Source: Clostridia bacterium | GTDB lineage: Bacteria > Bacillota > Clostridia > UBA1381 | Assembly (NCBI GenBank): GCA_900770405.1 | Contig: CAAGKL010000341.1 | Coordinates: 1 to 7,275, forward strand | Length of the DNA: 7,275 nucleotides | Direction: 5' to 3' | Shown here: positions 6,504-7,275 of the stretch, in pieces | How the letters are laid out: every line of letters begins with the position of its first letter | Numbering within the stretch: the stretch's first letter is position 1 | Notes under the pieces: generated by a model | Database searches by the model: none | What the model was told of the DNA's origin: nothing | What the model saw: only the letters and a program-made list of their open reading frames with translations | Position numbers and translations under genes: made by a program

Positions 6504-7145
6504 ATGCGAATGAGAAAGAAGCATAACCGCGAGCAGCGGCTTGAGCGGGTGAGCAAAAGACTCGTGTCCGAGCCGGAAAAAATGCGCGGGCACTGGCGCG
6601 AGCTTTTCGGTAACGACAACCCGCTGCACATAGAGATCGGCTGCGGCAAGGGCAGGTTTATTGCCGAATCGGCGCGGCAGATGCCGGATATAAACTTCAT
6701 CGCCTTTGACGTCATTCCGGACGTGGTTTTGATGGGGCTTGAAAAAACTGATGCGGAAAATCTCGAAAACCTGCGTTTTGTCATCGCTGACGCATCTTAT
6801 TTAAACGAGTTTTTCGTTCCCGGCGAGCTCGACAGAATATATCTCAATTTTTCCGACCCGTGGAAAAAGAAAAAGCAGGCGAAAAGACGCCTTACGCACG
6901 CGGGATTTCTCGATATTTACAGGGAAATGCTCGCCGACGGCGCCGCAATCTGGTTTAAAACCGACAACCGCGCGCTGTTTGAGTTTTCGCTCAATTCCTT
7001 CTGCGCCGACCGCGGTTTTCAGCTTTCAAACATAAGCCTTGACCTGCACAATTCCGGCTTTGAGGGCAATATTATGACGGAGTACGAGGAAAAATTTTCC
7101 TCGCAGGGAATGCCGATATACCGTCTTGAGGCAAAAAAACTTTAA
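6504..7145 (+). CDS. trmB: tRNA (guanine-N7-)-methyltransferase
   Basis: TrmB transfers a methyl group from S-adenosylmethionine to N7 of G46 in the variable loop of tRNAs, in the cytoplasm. With the start at 6504 the protein has 213 residues, the length of the Bacillus subtilis enzyme, and opens with MRMRKK, as TrmB of Bacillota does. Motifs: HIEIGCGKGRFI (42-53, SAM-binding loop), acidic residues near 95, YLNFSDPWKKKKQAKRRL region (113-130, catalytic Asp and tRNA-binding basics), FKTDNRALFE (151-160) and NIMTEYEEKFSSQGMPIYR (189-207), the C-terminal family signature. The frame is open further upstream to 6375, but that part reads as AT-rich noise and overlaps the promoter. The gene is divergent from the copA operon and is probably transcribed alone; no same-strand partner is visible. 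Confidence 0.95.
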   Translation: MRMRKKHNREQRLERVSKRLVSEPEKMRGHWRELFGNDNPLHIEIGCGKGRFIAESARQMPDINFIAFDVIPDVVLMGLEKTDAENLENLRFVIADASYLNEFFVPGELDRIYLNFSDPWKKKKQAKRRLTHAGFLDIYREMLADGAAIWFKTDNRALFEFSLNSFCADRGFQLSNISLDLHNSGFEGNIMTEYEEKFSSQGMPIYRLEAKKL

Positions 7146-7275
7146 GGAATTTAACGTGAAAGAATTAAAAACGATAAACAAAAAAAATTTCCGTAACAAA
7201 TAAACCTTGCAATAAAGAAAATTTTGCAAGGCAGAAACAGAATTACAGCTAACTGACTGAATATCCCCGTTTTTC
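7146..7275. other. AT-rich region downstream of trmB, no clear gene
   Basis: A possible 15-codon ORF (GTG 7156 to TAA 7203, reading MKELKTINKKNFRNK, with AAGGA 7 nt upstream) has no recognisable product. Apart from the hairpin at 7205-7231 I see nothing else. The sequence ends before any further gene begins. Confidence 0.5.
7205..7231. terminator. Hairpin downstream of trmB, possible terminator
   Basis: CCTTGCAA (7205-7212) pairs perfectly with TTGCAAGG (7224-7231) around an 11-nt AT-rich loop. No T-tract follows on the plus strand. On the minus strand it is followed by TTTATTTGTT. It may therefore end an incoming minus-strand transcript from beyond the window, or act as an imperfect trmB terminator or 3' stabiliser. 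Confidence 0.4.

Noticed and set aside
7026..7229. 67-codon minus-strand ORF with hydrophobic N-terminus
   Set aside because: It overlaps the 3' end of trmB in antisense, starts inside the hairpin, and its Phe/Lys/Leu-rich sequence is what AT-rich DNA gives by chance.

Overview
The window looks like chromosomal DNA of a Gram-positive anaerobe in the class Clostridia (Bacillota), perhaps an Oscillospiraceae-type gut organism. The reasons are strong GGAGG-type ribosome binding sites before nearly every gene, consensus sigma-A promoters in AT-rich gaps, a TrmB very close in length and motifs to the Bacillus protein, a DUF4250-type small protein, and a membrane-anchored YesN-like AraC regulator. 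This placement is inference from gene content; no rRNA or other marker is present. I see no mobile element, tRNA, rRNA or CRISPR array.

Layout. Positions 1-2239 (+) hold a membrane-bound sensor/AraC regulator. It is cut by the left window edge and broken by an apparent one-base deletion near 1640, so the HTH domain is out of frame with the sensor. A hairpin at 2232-2257 sits between this gene and the convergent aminotransferase at 2269-3555 (-), and can terminate both. The aminotransferase has its own near-consensus promoter at 3610-3638. Next are a copper P-type ATPase (3713-6154, -) and, 25 nt upstream of it, a 60-codon DUF4250-like gene (6180-6362, -), which probably form one operon. A divergent promoter region (6363-6503) separates this operon from trmB (6504-7145, +). 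The last 130 nt hold a hairpin and a possible 15-codon ORF, but no clear gene.

How the genes work together. The only clear functional pair is DUF4250-copA, a probable copper-export operon; no copper regulator (CsoR or CopY) is in the window. The ATPase has a metal-binding HMA domain at each end. The C-terminal one begins with an in-frame ATG that has a well-spaced GGAGG in front of it, so the same ORF could also yield a free 69-residue CopZ-like chaperone. This is the most interesting lead here. The aminotransferase and TrmB are housekeeping genes. The target of the broken AraC regulator is not in the window.
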